Positions 26,511-35,724 of a stretch of DNA of 64,000 nucleotides are shown in pieces. The notes under the pieces were generated by a model. The model made no database searches, was not told where the DNA came from, and saw nothing but the letters and a program-made list of their open reading frames with translations. Positions within the stretch are counted from its first letter, which is position 1. Each line of letters opens with the position of its first letter. The position numbers and the translations under genes are program-made. This DNA comes from Acidobacteriota bacterium (GTDB lineage: Bacteria > Acidobacteriota > Terriglobia > Acidiferrales > UBA7541). The stretch is taken from NCBI GenBank assembly GCA_003223215.1, contig QHYH01000101.1:1-64000 (forward strand), written 5' to 3'.

Positions 26511-27665
26511 TCAGCATGTAGCGAGGAGGGCCGCCAGGAGTGCGGCGCGGCCTGGCATGGTGGGAATGAGGACGTATTCGTGGTCAGAATGGGCGGCATC
26601 GCCAACGGCGCCAAGGCCGTCCAGGGTGGGAATGCCGATTGCGCCCGTAAAGTTGCCATCGGAGCCGCCGCCCGCGGTGCATTCGCCCAAAGAAAGATGC
26701 ATTTGCTTTGCGAGCGACTTCGCGTGAGCAAAAAGCGCTGCGCACCTCTTGTGCTCGAGGGGAGGGCGGTCGAAGCCGCCGGTAACCTTCAGGCTGGCCC
26801 CTTGATGTACGGGGCGCAAGGCGTGAAGGCGACGTTCGATGCGGCGCATGTCGGATGACCGAAGGGCGCGCAGGTCGAGAACGGCGCGGGCGCGTTCGGC
26901 AATCACGTTGGTGCGCGTGCCACCCTCGACGATATCGGCGTTGATGCTGACGCCGCGGCGGCCGTCGTTCCACCTTTCAATCCGCGTGAGCTGCGCGGCT
27001 AGTTCGTACACAGCGTTGATGCCTTCTTCGGGAGCGAGGCCGGCGTGGGAGGCGCGGCCGTGAACGATTAATTCGGCTTCGCCAACACCTTTGCGTGCCG
27101 TTTTCAGCAGGCCGCGCGGACCAAAGGAAGGTTCCAGTACCAAGACGGCGTCGCTGCGGCGCGCCTCGCTTTCGATCAGTTTGCGCGAGGATTCGCTGCC
27201 GATTTCTTCATCGGAGGTCCACAGGAAGACGGCTTGTTTCCTCATCTTGACGTTTGATCTTTGGAGCGTTTCGAGCGCAAAAAGTGCCTGAACGATGCCG
27301 GCCTTCATGTCGAAGGTTCCCGGGCCGTAGGCTTTATTACCGGAGATACGGAAGGGCACTTCCTTGAGGGTTCCGGTGGAATAAACCGTGTCGTAGTGCC
27401 CCAGGACAAGCAGCTGCCCGGCAGCATGAGATTTCGGACGGTAAGTCACGCGGAGGTGGTCGCCGCGATGCTTCTGCGGGAGACGTTCGACGTGGAGGCC
27501 CTGTTCCTGCCACTCCTTGGCGATTACCCTCGAGCAGCGGTCGGCGGCAGCTTTCGCAAGGCTGGGCGATTCCGTGGTCACGAACCGGCGTAAAAGCCGG
27601 AGCATTTCCGGGAGACGCGGCTTCAGCGCGCCAAGCAGCGTCAAAGGCAAAGGGGAGTCCGCCAT
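26511..27665 (-). CDS. M20 family metallopeptidase (carboxypeptidase G2-like)
   Basis: 384 residues from ATG 27665 (MADSPLPL); an ATG four codons earlier is also possible, and longer frames run antisense through fabZ. Metal and catalytic residues are VLGHYDTVYSTG (His, Asp), GTFDMKAG (bridging Asp), TSDEEIGSE (catalytic and metal Glu) and a C-terminal GGSDGNF region. Carboxypeptidase G2-like enzymes release C-terminal glutamate from folates or peptides. No signal peptide is visible, so it is probably cytoplasmic. It is divergent from fabZ. Confidence 0.85.
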   Translation of the reverse strand: MADSPLPLTLLGALKPRLPEMLRLLRRFVTTESPSLAKAAADRCSRVIAKEWQEQGLHVERLPQKHRGDHLRVTYRPKSHAAGQLLVLGHYDTVYSTGTLKEVPFRISGNKAYGPGTFDMKAGIVQALFALETLQRSNVKMRKQAVFLWTSDEEIGSESSRKLIESEARRSDAVLVLEPSFGPRGLLKTARKGVGEAELIVHGRASHAGLAPEEGINAVYELAAQLTRIERWNDGRRGVSINADIVEGGTRTNVIAERARAVLDLRALRSSDMRRIERRLHALRPVHQGASLKVTGGFDRPPLEHKRCAALFAHAKSLAKQMHLSLGECTAGGGSDGNFTGAIGIPTLDGLGAVGDAAHSDHEYVLIPTMPGRAALLAALLATC

Positions 27666-27866
27666 GGCCGCGGCCATGCTAGCAGCGGCTTCGAGGCAGG
27701 GCAACGTCGAGTGCCTGGCGCCTGCCGAGGCTCTGCGATCTTGCCTCTGCGGGCCTCTTCGCGGAAGAGCGCGTATCGCCAAGGCCGCGGTTCGCTTATA
27801 ATTAGAATTTTCCCGGGATTCCTGCCAGTCGCTGCCGAGCGGGTGTGCGGCAACGGAGACCGCGAA

Positions 27867-28334
27867 ATGATCATGGATGTTGTGCAAATTCAGAAGATTC
27901 TGCCGCATCGCTACCCGTTTCTGTTCGTGGACGCCGTGGTGGAAATGGAGCGTCTGAAGAGCATCGTGGGCGTGAAAAACGTTACCGTCAACGAAGCCTA
28001 TTTTCAAGGCCATTTTCCGGGGGCGCCGGTCATGCCGGGCGTGCTGATTATCGAATCCATGGCGCAAACCGGGGGGTTGCTGCTGTTACAAGAGGTGCCG
28101 GACCGGGAAAAGAAGCTGCTTTACTTTGCCGCCGTGGATGGCGCGCGATTCCGCCGGCCGGTGGTGCCGGGAGACCAGCTGCGCGTGGAAATGAAGGTGA
28201 TTGCGTGGCGCGGGGACTTCTGCAAGCTGGAGGGGCGAGCAACCGTTGACGGCCAACTGGCTGCCGAGGCGACCTTGATGTGCAAGATGGTGGACCGCGT
28301 GCCAGCCGCTCAGGCGGAAAAATCCGCAAAATGA
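27867..28334 (+). CDS. fabZ: 3-hydroxyacyl-ACP dehydratase FabZ
   Basis: 155 residues from ATG 27867. It dehydrates 3-hydroxyacyl-ACP in type II fatty acid synthesis and, by its place before lpxA, shares the hydroxyacyl-ACP pool with lipid A synthesis. Signature residues are LPHRYPFLFVD and the active-site helix FQGHFPGAPVMPGVL with catalytic His, then ESMAQTGG containing the catalytic Glu. The stop overlaps lpxA as ATGA. First gene of the envelope operon. Confidence 0.93.
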   Translation: MIMDVVQIQKILPHRYPFLFVDAVVEMERLKSIVGVKNVTVNEAYFQGHFPGAPVMPGVLIIESMAQTGGLLLLQEVPDREKKLLYFAAVDGARFRRPVVPGDQLRVEMKVIAWRGDFCKLEGRATVDGQLAAEATLMCKMVDRVPAAQAEKSAK

Positions 28335-29116
28335 CAAAGGCTGAGATTCATCCGCAAGCCACCGTCGCCGAAAGCGCGAGGCTCGGAAAAGGTGTTCGGG
28401 TTGGCGCATTCGCCGTTGTGGGAGACGGCGTGGAACTCGGCGAAGGCTGCCTGCTGCACTCCCATGCGGTGGTCAATGGGCCGTCGCGATTCGGTAAGAA
28501 CAATGTCTTTCATGGCTTCTGCGTGATTGGCGGCGATCCGCAGGACTACACCTTTCGCGGCGAACGCGCCGAACTGATTGCGGGTGAAGGAAACATATTC
28601 CGGGAGTACGTGACCGTGAGCCGGGGCACCGAGAAGGGCGGGGGCAAGACCTGTCTGGGGGACGACAATTTTTTCCTCGCCTATTCGCACGTTGGGCACG
28701 ATTGCCGCATTGGCAGTCACACGCTGTTTGTGAACGGAGCGACTCTCGCGGGGCACGTGACGGTGGAAGATTTCGCGACCATTGGCGCCTTTTGCCCGGT
28801 GCACCAGTTTTGCCGGATTGGCCGCTACGCTTACATCGGCGCGTCAACGGTGATTACGCAGGATGTGCCGCCGTTCTCGAAGGTGGTGACCGAGCGCGAG
28901 ACGAGGAGCTATGGGATTAACACCATTGGCCTGGAGCGCAAGGGGTTTTCGCCCGAGCGCTTGCAGGCGCTGAAGGGCGCGTTTCGCTTGCTCTTGCGCT
29001 CGAAATTGAATACGTCGCAGGCGCTGGTGGAGATGAAAAAGAAGCTGAACGAGTCCTCGGACGTAAGGGAATTAATCCAGTTCATTGAAAGCGCCGAGCG
29101 GGGTATTGTGAAGTAA
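28331..29116 (+). CDS. lpxA: UDP-N-acetylglucosamine acyltransferase LpxA
   Basis: 261 residues, the usual family length. It transfers a 3-hydroxyacyl chain from ACP to UDP-GlcNAc, the first step of lipid A synthesis. The left-handed beta helix shows hexapeptide repeats (IHPQATVAESARLGKGVRVG), then HSHAVVNG, FREYVTVSRGT and SHVGHDCRIG with the catalytic His. The C-terminal helical domain SPERLQALKGAFRLL is present. Start overlaps fabZ by four bases. Confidence 0.94.
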   Translation: MTKAEIHPQATVAESARLGKGVRVGAFAVVGDGVELGEGCLLHSHAVVNGPSRFGKNNVFHGFCVIGGDPQDYTFRGERAELIAGEGNIFREYVTVSRGTEKGGGKTCLGDDNFFLAYSHVGHDCRIGSHTLFVNGATLAGHVTVEDFATIGAFCPVHQFCRIGRYAYIGASTVITQDVPPFSKVVTERETRSYGINTIGLERKGFSPERLQALKGAFRLLLRSKLNTSQALVEMKKKLNESSDVRELIQFIESAERGIVK

Positions 29117-29123
29117 ATTGGCT

Positions 29124-30008
29124 ATGCCTTTCATGCCGGACACGAACGCCCCGACAAGCTGGGGCCTCATCGCCGGAAACGGGCGGTTCCCGTTCCTGGT
29201 GCTCGAAGGCGCGCGCAGCCAGGGAATCGACATGGCGGTTATCGCGCTCAAAGAGGAGGCGTCGCCGGAGCTTGAGAAAGCTGCGAAAAGATTGCATTGG
29301 GTAAGCCTCGGTGAGTTGAGCAAAACCATTGACTTGATGCACCGGGAGGGCGTGACCCAGGCGGTCATGGCTGGACAAGTGAAGCACAACAAAATCTTCA
29401 GCGCAATTCGGCCGGATTGGAAACTGGCGAAGCTGCTGTTTTCACTGCCGCAAAAAAATACCGACGCGCTGATTGGCGCCGTAGCTCGCGTGCTGGAGGA
29501 GGAAGGCATCCGGCTGGTGGATTCGACACTCTTCTTGAAGCCGCTGCTGCCGGAGGCCGGTGTGCTTACGCGGCGCGCTCCGAATGAGCATGAAGCCGAA
29601 GACATTGCCTATGGTCGCGCGCTAGCGCAGCAAATCGCGGGGATGGACATCGGGCAAACCGTGGTGATCGCCGACAAGGCGTGTGTTGCCGTGGAGGCCA
29701 TGGAAGGAACCGACCAAGTCATCGCCCGCGCCGGGCGCATCGCTCCCGGCAGGCCGCTTGTGGTCGTAAAAGTAAGCAAGCCCGGACAGGACATGCGCTT
29801 CGATGTACCTGTGATCGGCTTGGCCACCGTCGAACACATGAGAGATTCCGGGGCTACCGCTCTAGCCGTGGACGCAGGACGAACGCTCCTTTTCGACAAA
29901 ACCAAGCTGATCGAATTAGCGGATTCGGAAGGAATCGCCATCCAGGCCTTTCCTCCGTCCGCTTTGGCGGAACCAAAGGACGCTACAAGGGGAATCAACA
30001 AAGAATGA
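29124..30008 (+). CDS. lpxI: UDP-2,3-diacylglucosamine pyrophosphatase LpxI
   Basis: 294 residues from ATG 29124; a TTG two codons earlier is an alternative. LpxI hydrolyses UDP-2,3-diacylglucosamine to lipid X and UMP, replacing LpxH in many non-gamma-proteobacteria. Family features: WGLIAGNGRFPFLVLEGAR at the start, GVTQAVMAGQVKH, then the C-terminal catalytic domain with QTVVIADKACVAVEAMEGTD and a final KPGQDMRFDVPVIGL. The stop overlaps the oxidoreductase start (ATGA). lpxD, lpxB and lpxK are not in this window. Confidence 0.9.
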   Translation: MPFMPDTNAPTSWGLIAGNGRFPFLVLEGARSQGIDMAVIALKEEASPELEKAAKRLHWVSLGELSKTIDLMHREGVTQAVMAGQVKHNKIFSAIRPDWKLAKLLFSLPQKNTDALIGAVARVLEEEGIRLVDSTLFLKPLLPEAGVLTRRAPNEHEAEDIAYGRALAQQIAGMDIGQTVVIADKACVAVEAMEGTDQVIARAGRIAPGRPLVVVKVSKPGQDMRFDVPVIGLATVEHMRDSGATALAVDAGRTLLFDKTKLIELADSEGIAIQAFPPSALAEPKDATRGINKE

Positions 30009-31003
30009 GCGGGGTGTCCGAATCAAGAAAAATCCGTGTCGCCGTCGTGGGCACGGGAGAATTTGGGCGGAATCACGCGCGCGTATACCGGGAACTCGGC
30101 GGCGTGGAGCTGGTTGGCGTTTACGACCAGAGTCCACAACGCGCCGCCGCCGTTGCAAAAGAATTTCAAGCGCCGGTTCTCGGGAGCCTCGAGGAATTGC
30201 AAGGCCACGCGGATGCGGTGAGCGTTGCCGTGCCTACCGTTGCGCACGCCCGGGTGGGGTGCCAACTTTTGGGAATGGGATTGGATGTTTTGGTCGAGAA
30301 GCCTATGGCGGTGGATTTGACGGAGGCCGACGCACTCCTTGCGGCGGCAAAGAAGAACAAGCGCATCCTTCAGGTAGGCCATGTCGAGCGCTTCAATCCG
30401 GCTGTTCGCGCGGTAGAACCGATCCTAAATCGCCCGCTGTTTTTCGAAGTTCACCGGTTGGGTGTGTTTACTCCACGCAGCCTGGATGTGGATGTAATCT
30501 ACGACTTGATGATCCACGACCTGGACATCCTGCTGGCATTGGTCAATGAACCGGTGATGGAAGTGAAGGCCGTGGGTATACCTGTTTTGAGCGACAAGGT
30601 GGACATTGCTCATGCCCGGCTGGAATTCGCAGGCGGCGCCGTGGCTAACGTAACGGCTAGCCGTGTTTCGACCGAGCGGGTGCGGAAAATGCGCTTCTTC
30701 CAGCAGCGCGAGTACGTTTCGCTGGATTATACGCGGCGCGATGCTCTCCGCGTTGGCGTGAAACGGCCCGGTCCGCAGCCGGAATTGGGGTTTGAGAAGC
30801 TGCCTGCCCCGGCCGTCGAGCCTTTGCACGCGGAACTCGAAGTCTTTGTTGAGGCTTCGCGCACGCGACATGAGCCGCCCACCAACGGCGCGGCGGGCCG
30901 CGAGGCGCTCGCGTTGGCCGGCCGCGTCATGGCAAGCATCCAGGAGCACGCGGCGCGCGTCCAACCAGAAGCACTAGCCGCGCGAGAAATTACGACATTA
31001 TGA
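30005..31003 (+). CDS. Gfo/Idh/MocA family NAD(P)-dependent oxidoreductase
   Basis: 332 residues. A Rossmann N-terminus (VAVVGTGEFGRNHARVY) is followed by the family's EKPMAVDL motif and the C-terminal sheet domain, with DLMIHDLDI carrying the presumed catalytic region. It is co-translated with lpxI (ATGA) and the next gene. In species that make GlcNAc3N-type lipid A, a Gfo/Idh enzyme (GnnA) oxidises UDP-GlcNAc before amination, and genes of this type sit with lpx genes. Because no GnnB-like aminotransferase lies nearby, GnnA is only a suggestion. Confidence 0.82.
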   Translation: MSGVSESRKIRVAVVGTGEFGRNHARVYRELGGVELVGVYDQSPQRAAAVAKEFQAPVLGSLEELQGHADAVSVAVPTVAHARVGCQLLGMGLDVLVEKPMAVDLTEADALLAAAKKNKRILQVGHVERFNPAVRAVEPILNRPLFFEVHRLGVFTPRSLDVDVIYDLMIHDLDILLALVNEPVMEVKAVGIPVLSDKVDIAHARLEFAGGAVANVTASRVSTERVRKMRFFQQREYVSLDYTRRDALRVGVKRPGPQPELGFEKLPAPAVEPLHAELEVFVEASRTRHEPPTNGAAGREALALAGRVMASIQEHAARVQPEALAAREITTL

Positions 31004-32373
31004 TCGCCCGATTCCTAGTTCCGATGGGCGCTCGTCCGCCTGCTCCAACCGATCGAGTGACGCAGCGCCGCCGTCCGACGACGATGGATGAGCGCACGCT
31101 CGTGCCGGCTATGCTGCCCATCGTGCCGTTGAACGGACAATCCAAGATACCGCCGAACCTGCCCCTCGAGTCCATTGCCAGGCGTGTCGTGGTGCCTCGC
31201 GACGTGAACCGCGAAGCCTACGGCGTTCAGGAAGACCTCACGGCGCCGCTGCAGCCGACTGATCTCGATCTGAGAATCACCGTGCCCGCCGGAGCGGCAC
31301 CTCCGGCTGTCATTGAGCCGCTGACCCTTCCACCCCCCGTGGATCTGGTCGGGCCGGACATTTTCACGACCGGCGAAGTGCATCTGGCCGCTCCCGAGCA
31401 AAAAGAGGAGAGCGCCAAGTGGCAAATCGCGACGCGGGCCTCCTCGGTTGCATTTCACGTCCTTCTGATCTCCTTGCTTTTGCTGCAATCGAAATGGTTT
31501 CCCGCGCACCCGCCGACACAGGAAGAGATCGAGATGGCGCGAAATCAATTGAGGGTGCTGCTTCCCCCCGGGGCGTTTGAACCGTCCAGGCCTGCGTTGC
31601 ACCCCACGCCTCCTTCGCCAAAGGTGCATCTGGACCCGCGCCTGCTGCGGGAAGTCGCGCCCCCCGAACCACAACCTGCGCCGCCACCGCAGCCGGAGAA
31701 GCCGCTGAAGGAATTGCCGAGCGCGCCGCTGCCGAAGGTCAACACGGCTCCGCCCGAAGCGCAACCCAACGCGCCTGCACCCAAGGTAGAGGCGCCAAAG
31801 ACTCCTTTGAAGCTCGAAGCGCCGGATGCTCCCCAGCCGCAGCACAGTCTGATTTTGCCGAAGAATTCGCTGAACCGCTCCCTCCAGGACACCATCCGCG
31901 AAACCGCCAAGAACCCCAACTCGGGCGGGCGGGCTGGCGTGTACAGCGGTCCCATGCCCCATGGCGGCGGAGGACTGAACGGTGGTTCCGATGGCTCGCA
32001 GGGTTCGGGTGGTACGTTCGGAAACGGCTATGAAATCCTGACGCCGACCGAAGGCGTGGATTTCAGTGACTACATGAATCGTGTCGTGGCGGCGGTGCGG
32101 CGCAATTGGTATGCGGTTATGCCGGAATCGGCAATGCTCGGGGACCGCGGCCGGGTGGCCCTGCAATTTCGCATTATGAAAAATGGTTCGGTGCCCGACG
32201 GGGAACCGGTGCGGATTATGGGTTCAGGCAAGGAGCCTTTGGACCGGGCGGCGGTGTCCGCCATTCGCTCGTCGAATCCTTTTGAACCGCTGCCGTCCGC
32301 CTTCAGCGGGCCTTACATCGAGCTGCGATTTATTTTCCTGTACAATTTGCCCATCGAAGCCGCTTACCAATGA
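31000..32373 (+). CDS. TonB-like energy-transduction protein
   Basis: 457 residues. A long cytoplasmic N-terminal part (about 140 residues) precedes one membrane helix (ASSVAFHVLLISLLLLQ), then a Pro/Ala-rich periplasmic spacer (about 170-270) and a C-terminal TonB fold: YMNRVVAAVRRNWYAVMPE, RVALQFRIMKNGSVPDG, AVSAIRSSNPFEPLP. Canonical TonB has a very short cytoplasmic part, so this belongs to the larger acidobacterial TonB variant. It overlaps its neighbours by four bases on both sides. exbB and exbD are not in the window. Confidence 0.8.
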   Translation: MIARFLVPMGARPPAPTDRVTQRRRPTTMDERTLVPAMLPIVPLNGQSKIPPNLPLESIARRVVVPRDVNREAYGVQEDLTAPLQPTDLDLRITVPAGAAPPAVIEPLTLPPPVDLVGPDIFTTGEVHLAAPEQKEESAKWQIATRASSVAFHVLLISLLLLQSKWFPAHPPTQEEIEMARNQLRVLLPPGAFEPSRPALHPTPPSPKVHLDPRLLREVAPPEPQPAPPPQPEKPLKELPSAPLPKVNTAPPEAQPNAPAPKVEAPKTPLKLEAPDAPQPQHSLILPKNSLNRSLQDTIRETAKNPNSGGRAGVYSGPMPHGGGGLNGGSDGSQGSGGTFGNGYEILTPTEGVDFSDYMNRVVAAVRRNWYAVMPESAMLGDRGRVALQFRIMKNGSVPDGEPVRIMGSGKEPLDRAAVSAIRSSNPFEPLPSAFSGPYIELRFIFLYNLPIEAAYQ

Positions 32374-32468
32374 AGCTTCAGCGCCTGCAGATGGTTGGCC
32401 GTCTTCTTCTCGTGCTCTTCGTGCTCATCTTCATCTTGGTGCGCGCGCGGCATCTCCTGTTTCGATGA
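32370..32468 (+). CDS. 32-residue membrane peptide coupled to TonB-like gene and miaA
   Basis: The start ATG overlaps the TonB-like stop as ATGA, and the stop overlaps the miaA start as ATGA. The frame reads MKLQRLQMVGRLLLVLFVL then FILVRARHLLFR: basic, then a single hydrophobic helix of about 17 residues, then basic again. Exact four-base overlaps at both ends suggest a translated small gene and not a chance frame. Role unknown; it may simply carry ribosomes from tonB to miaA. Confidence 0.55.
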   Translation: MKLQRLQMVGRLLLVLFVLIFILVRARHLLFR

Positions 32469-33451
32469 AACCGGAAAACTCGCAGCCGCTTCTGGTTGCC
32501 ATCGTTGGTCCGACGGCATCAGGCAAATCCGCCCTTGGAATCTGGCTGGCCGAACGGCTCGGCGGTGAGGTGGTGGCGTGCGATTCCACGCAGCTATACC
32601 GCGGGTTTGATATTGGCACGGCCAAACCACGCGCTGCGGAGCGGCGCGGTGTGGCGCATCATTTGATGGATCTCCTCGATCCCGGCGAGGCGGCCACATC
32701 CGGCGGTTACCGGGAAAGGGCATTGGCGGTCCTCGAGGATTTGCGGCGGCGGAAACGTTTGCCGATCTTCACCGTGGGGACAGGATTGTATCTGCGCGCG
32801 CTGCTGGATGGCCTTGCCGAAGTCCCACAGCGCTCCCAAGAATTGCGCGAGCGACTGCGTGCCAGCACCGACGCGCATGCCTCCGGCCATCTTCATCGCA
32901 TGTTGAGGAGGCTCGATCCTCACGCGGCGCAAAAGATTGCCCCGGCCGACGAACAAAAGCTGATTCGAGCGATTGAGGTTTGCCTGCTGACGCAGAAGCC
33001 GCTCTCCGAACTGCAGCGCAGCGGGCACAAGCCGCTCGAGGGTTGGCGAGCGGTGAAGATTGGCTTAATACCCCCACGCGAAAACCTTTATGAGCGAATC
33101 CATGCGCGAACGGCCTCCATGCTCGATCAAGGATGGCTGCGGGAAGTCGAGGGTCTGCTCGGAAGGAGTCTTGACGAAAACGCAAAACCGTTTGATTTCA
33201 TCGGCTACCGCGAATTACGCGCCGTTTTGCGAAACGAGTTGTCGCTCGAGCAAGCCCGCGAGGTCATCGAGCGAGCTACGCGACGCTATGCCAAGCGTCA
33301 ACTCACCTGGTTTCGCAAAGAGGCCGGTGTCGAATGGTTTGCCGGTTTCGGTGATGAAGGGGACTTGCAAGACGCCATTTTCCGGTTCCTCGAATCTCAA
33401 GGGTCTCAAGGGGTGGAACGTAGTCGCGGGGCCCGCAAGAGGAGTGTATAA
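32465..33451 (+). CDS. miaA: tRNA dimethylallyltransferase MiaA
   Basis: 328 residues. MiaA adds dimethylallyl to A37 of tRNAs that read U-starting codons. Motifs: P-loop GPTASGKSALG near the N-terminus, DSTQLYRGFDIGTAKP, GGTGLYLRALLDG-like VGTGLYLRALLDG, and the C-terminal RRYAKRQLTWFRKE. Length matches the family. It starts within the ATGA of the 32-residue ORF and is followed after 64 bases by hflX, the common miaA-hflX arrangement (hfq is absent here). Confidence 0.93.
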   Translation: MKPENSQPLLVAIVGPTASGKSALGIWLAERLGGEVVACDSTQLYRGFDIGTAKPRAAERRGVAHHLMDLLDPGEAATSGGYRERALAVLEDLRRRKRLPIFTVGTGLYLRALLDGLAEVPQRSQELRERLRASTDAHASGHLHRMLRRLDPHAAQKIAPADEQKLIRAIEVCLLTQKPLSELQRSGHKPLEGWRAVKIGLIPPRENLYERIHARTASMLDQGWLREVEGLLGRSLDENAKPFDFIGYRELRAVLRNELSLEQAREVIERATRRYAKRQLTWFRKEAGVEWFAGFGDEGDLQDAIFRFLESQGSQGVERSRGARKRSV

Positions 33452-33515
33452 TTCTGTTTCGGATGCATTCCCCCAAGAAAGCGCACAATCGTATCGTGAC
33501 TCCCAGCCGGCTCCC

Positions 33516-34901
33516 GTGACGAAAACACCGCATCCCATCTCGACTGCGGAGCGCGCCTTGCTTGTGGGCGTGGGGTGGAAGCGTGCGCCTCGCTTTCCCG
33601 GCATGCCCGCGGGCGAGCCGGGCCGCGAGTCCCTTTCCGAATTGGTTGAATTGGCGCGTAGTGCCGGCGCGGAAGTTGCGGGAACCGTCTTTCAATTGCG
33701 AGAGGCCGCCGATCCCGCCACGCTTGTCGGCCGCGGGAAACTGGACGAAATCCGCGCGGAAGCTACGGCGCACAAAGCGCCGCTCATCATTTTCGACAGC
33801 AACCTTTCTCCCGTACAACAGCGAAACATCGAAGAGGTCACCGATCGCCGCGTAATTGACCGCACGCAGCTTATTCTCGACATTTTCGCCCGTCATGCGC
33901 GAAGCCGCGAAGGCCAGTTGCAAGTGGAGCTGGCACAATTGAATTACTTGCTGCCGCGCCTGACGGGGAAGGGCACGGCAATGTCCCGTCTTGGCGGTAA
34001 GAGCGGTGGGGGTGGCGCAGGTGGAGCCGGGGGCGGCGCAGGGCGAATCGGCGTTCGCGGCCCTGGCGAGAAAAAACTCGAAACCGACCGACGCCGGATT
34101 CGCGAGCGCGTCCGCAAGATTCAGGCGACTATTGACGAGGTTCGCAGGCAGCGGGCGCTGCGCCGTGAAGCGCGCAATGCCGTGCCCCTGGGAACCATTG
34201 CGCTGGTGGGCTACACCAACGCCGGCAAATCGACCTTGTTCAATGCACTGAGCCGCGCCGAGGTCCTGGTGTCCCCGAAAATGTTTGCTACTCTTGACCC
34301 GACCATCCGTGCGATCCGCCTGCTCTCGAATCGCCGCGTGCTGCTCGCCGATACCGTCGGATTTATTCGTGACTTGCCGAAAGGATTGCTTACAGCGTTC
34401 CGCGCGACGCTCGAGGAAGTACAGGAGGCGGCGCTGATTCTGCACGTCAGCGACGTGTCGAATCCGCATTACGAGGAGCTCGATGAGGACGTCGAGAAAA
34501 TTCTGCGCGAACTCGATGTTGCCGACCGTCCACGGCTTCGCGTGCTGAACAAGGCGGACCGTCTTAGCCGTGAAGAGCGGAAATCCTTGGAGTCGAGCGC
34601 GGCAAAAGCCGGCGATAACGCACCGGTGCTGGTGTCCGCGTTGACCGGCGAGGGCATCGCCGAATTGTTGTGCCGCATGGACACTGCCATGCCCGGCGAT
34701 CCTCTCCTCATGCTTTCCATACGGCTGCCACTGGCTGAAGGGCGTATCTTGGCATTGATTCATGCTCTGGGACGCGTCGTGCATTCGGAGATCGACGACT
34801 CGCACATCCGGCTTGATGCGGAGATTCCGTCGTCGGTGGCAAAGCGTCTGGGATTGCGCGAATACCGCGTGGATGGAACTTTTCAGCCTTCCCCGTCGTA
34901 G
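33516..34901 (+). CDS. hflX: GTPase HflX
   Basis: 461 residues if the GTG at 33516 is used; the N-terminal AERALLVGVGWKR is where HflX proteins normally begin. An earlier in-frame GTG (33444) overlaps miaA. HflX binds 50S and 70S ribosomes and rescues or splits them under stress. Features: HflX N-domain (ESLSELVELARSAGAEVAG), the Gly-rich linker SGGGGAGGAGGGAG, RGPGEKKLETDRR, and the GTPase with G1 GYTNAGKSTLFNAL, DTVGFIRDLP and NKAD. Confidence 0.92.
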   Translation: MTKTPHPISTAERALLVGVGWKRAPRFPGMPAGEPGRESLSELVELARSAGAEVAGTVFQLREAADPATLVGRGKLDEIRAEATAHKAPLIIFDSNLSPVQQRNIEEVTDRRVIDRTQLILDIFARHARSREGQLQVELAQLNYLLPRLTGKGTAMSRLGGKSGGGGAGGAGGGAGRIGVRGPGEKKLETDRRRIRERVRKIQATIDEVRRQRALRREARNAVPLGTIALVGYTNAGKSTLFNALSRAEVLVSPKMFATLDPTIRAIRLLSNRRVLLADTVGFIRDLPKGLLTAFRATLEEVQEAALILHVSDVSNPHYEELDEDVEKILRELDVADRPRLRVLNKADRLSREERKSLESSAAKAGDNAPVLVSALTGEGIAELLCRMDTAMPGDPLLMLSIRLPLAEGRILALIHALGRVVHSEIDDSHIRLDAEIPSSVAKRLGLREYRVDGTFQPSPS

Positions 34902-34972
34902 TCGTTTGTGAAAGGCGGAAACTTCGCGCAGGTGTGCGCTGTGACGGAGAGAAGTTCCGGAGCGAGGTAGCC

Positions 34973-35173
34973 ATGGCTGCTTTCTTCCTGTGGTGCATTT
35001 TGTTCGTTTTGTGCTGGCCCATTGCGTTGTTGGCTCTCGTGATTTACCCCTTCGTGTGGCTTGTGACCCTGCCGTTCCGCATTTTCGGCATCGCGGTTAC
35101 CGGAGTGCTGGGCTTTTTGAGCGCGCTCTTGCTGTTGCCGGTGCGATTGCTTCGCGGCCCACGCGCCATCTGA
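34973..35173 (+). CDS. Small membrane protein, 66 residues
   Basis: Starts at ATG 34973 preceded by a GAGCGAGG ribosome-site-like stretch. It is almost wholly hydrophobic: FFLWCILFVLCWPIALLALV, then a second span GIAVTGVLGFLSALLLLPV, with a basic end. It probably has two to three membrane segments. No family recognised. It follows hflX by 71 bases on the same strand and may be read from it. Confidence 0.55.
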   Translation: MAAFFLWCILFVLCWPIALLALVIYPFVWLVTLPFRIFGIAVTGVLGFLSALLLLPVRLLRGPRAI

Positions 35174-35718
35174 GGCCTCACCGGTTTGTGATCGGCTAAC
35201 TGCATAGTAAACAGGGCGGGATTCCGTTAGTTCTTGATTTTGGCTGACTTGGCGGGATGCCGAGCGGGCCGTCTCGCCTCTTCCCAGCCTGTGGAAAACG
35301 CTGTGGAAACTCCGATTGGCGTTCGACGGCAAATGTCCATCCGCCCGCACGTTTAGCCAAGGTCTTCTTTGACTTCATCGCGTATCTTATTGACTAGGAA
35401 TAGCTTATTCCTGTTCATCAAAGGTTAACCATGCTGATTCACCCTCTCGGCCTCGTGCGGACGTTCCCGCACATTTGCACAGTCTTGCAGCAATTCGTTT
35501 CCTACGAGCAACCCCGTTCTGCTCCCGTCTCGGGACGAGAGCTGTTAACCATCGGGTATCTACAAGCGCTTCCCTGGCCAGGATTTGTGAGCCTGATGGA
35601 CAGCCTTTCGCAGGTCTCGACTAGCCCGCACGAGCTCGTGCCGTGTTGACGCCTCTGCGGCTCGAGTCTATAGTGAAACTCCTGTGGCGCAAGCCACGGG
35701 GCGGCGCCTAGCCGTCAA
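35174..35718. other. 545-base intergenic stretch
   Basis: A 72-codon plus-strand frame (35431-35649) has no ribosome site and unnatural composition; I do not believe it is a gene. Bases 35375-35425 are locally AT-rich (CTTATTGACTAGGAATAGCTTATTCC) and may hold a promoter. Nothing else could be assigned. Confidence 0.3.
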
Positions 35719-35724
35719 TTGGGC

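Noticed and set aside
35285-35312. TGTGGAAAAC/TGTGGAAAC pair as DnaA boxes or an origin
   Set aside because: They match only about six to seven positions of the DnaA box and no dnaA, dnaN or AT-rich unwinding region is near.
35431-35649. 72-codon ORF between the small membrane gene and pgsA
   Set aside because: No ribosome site, unnatural composition and no neighbour relation.
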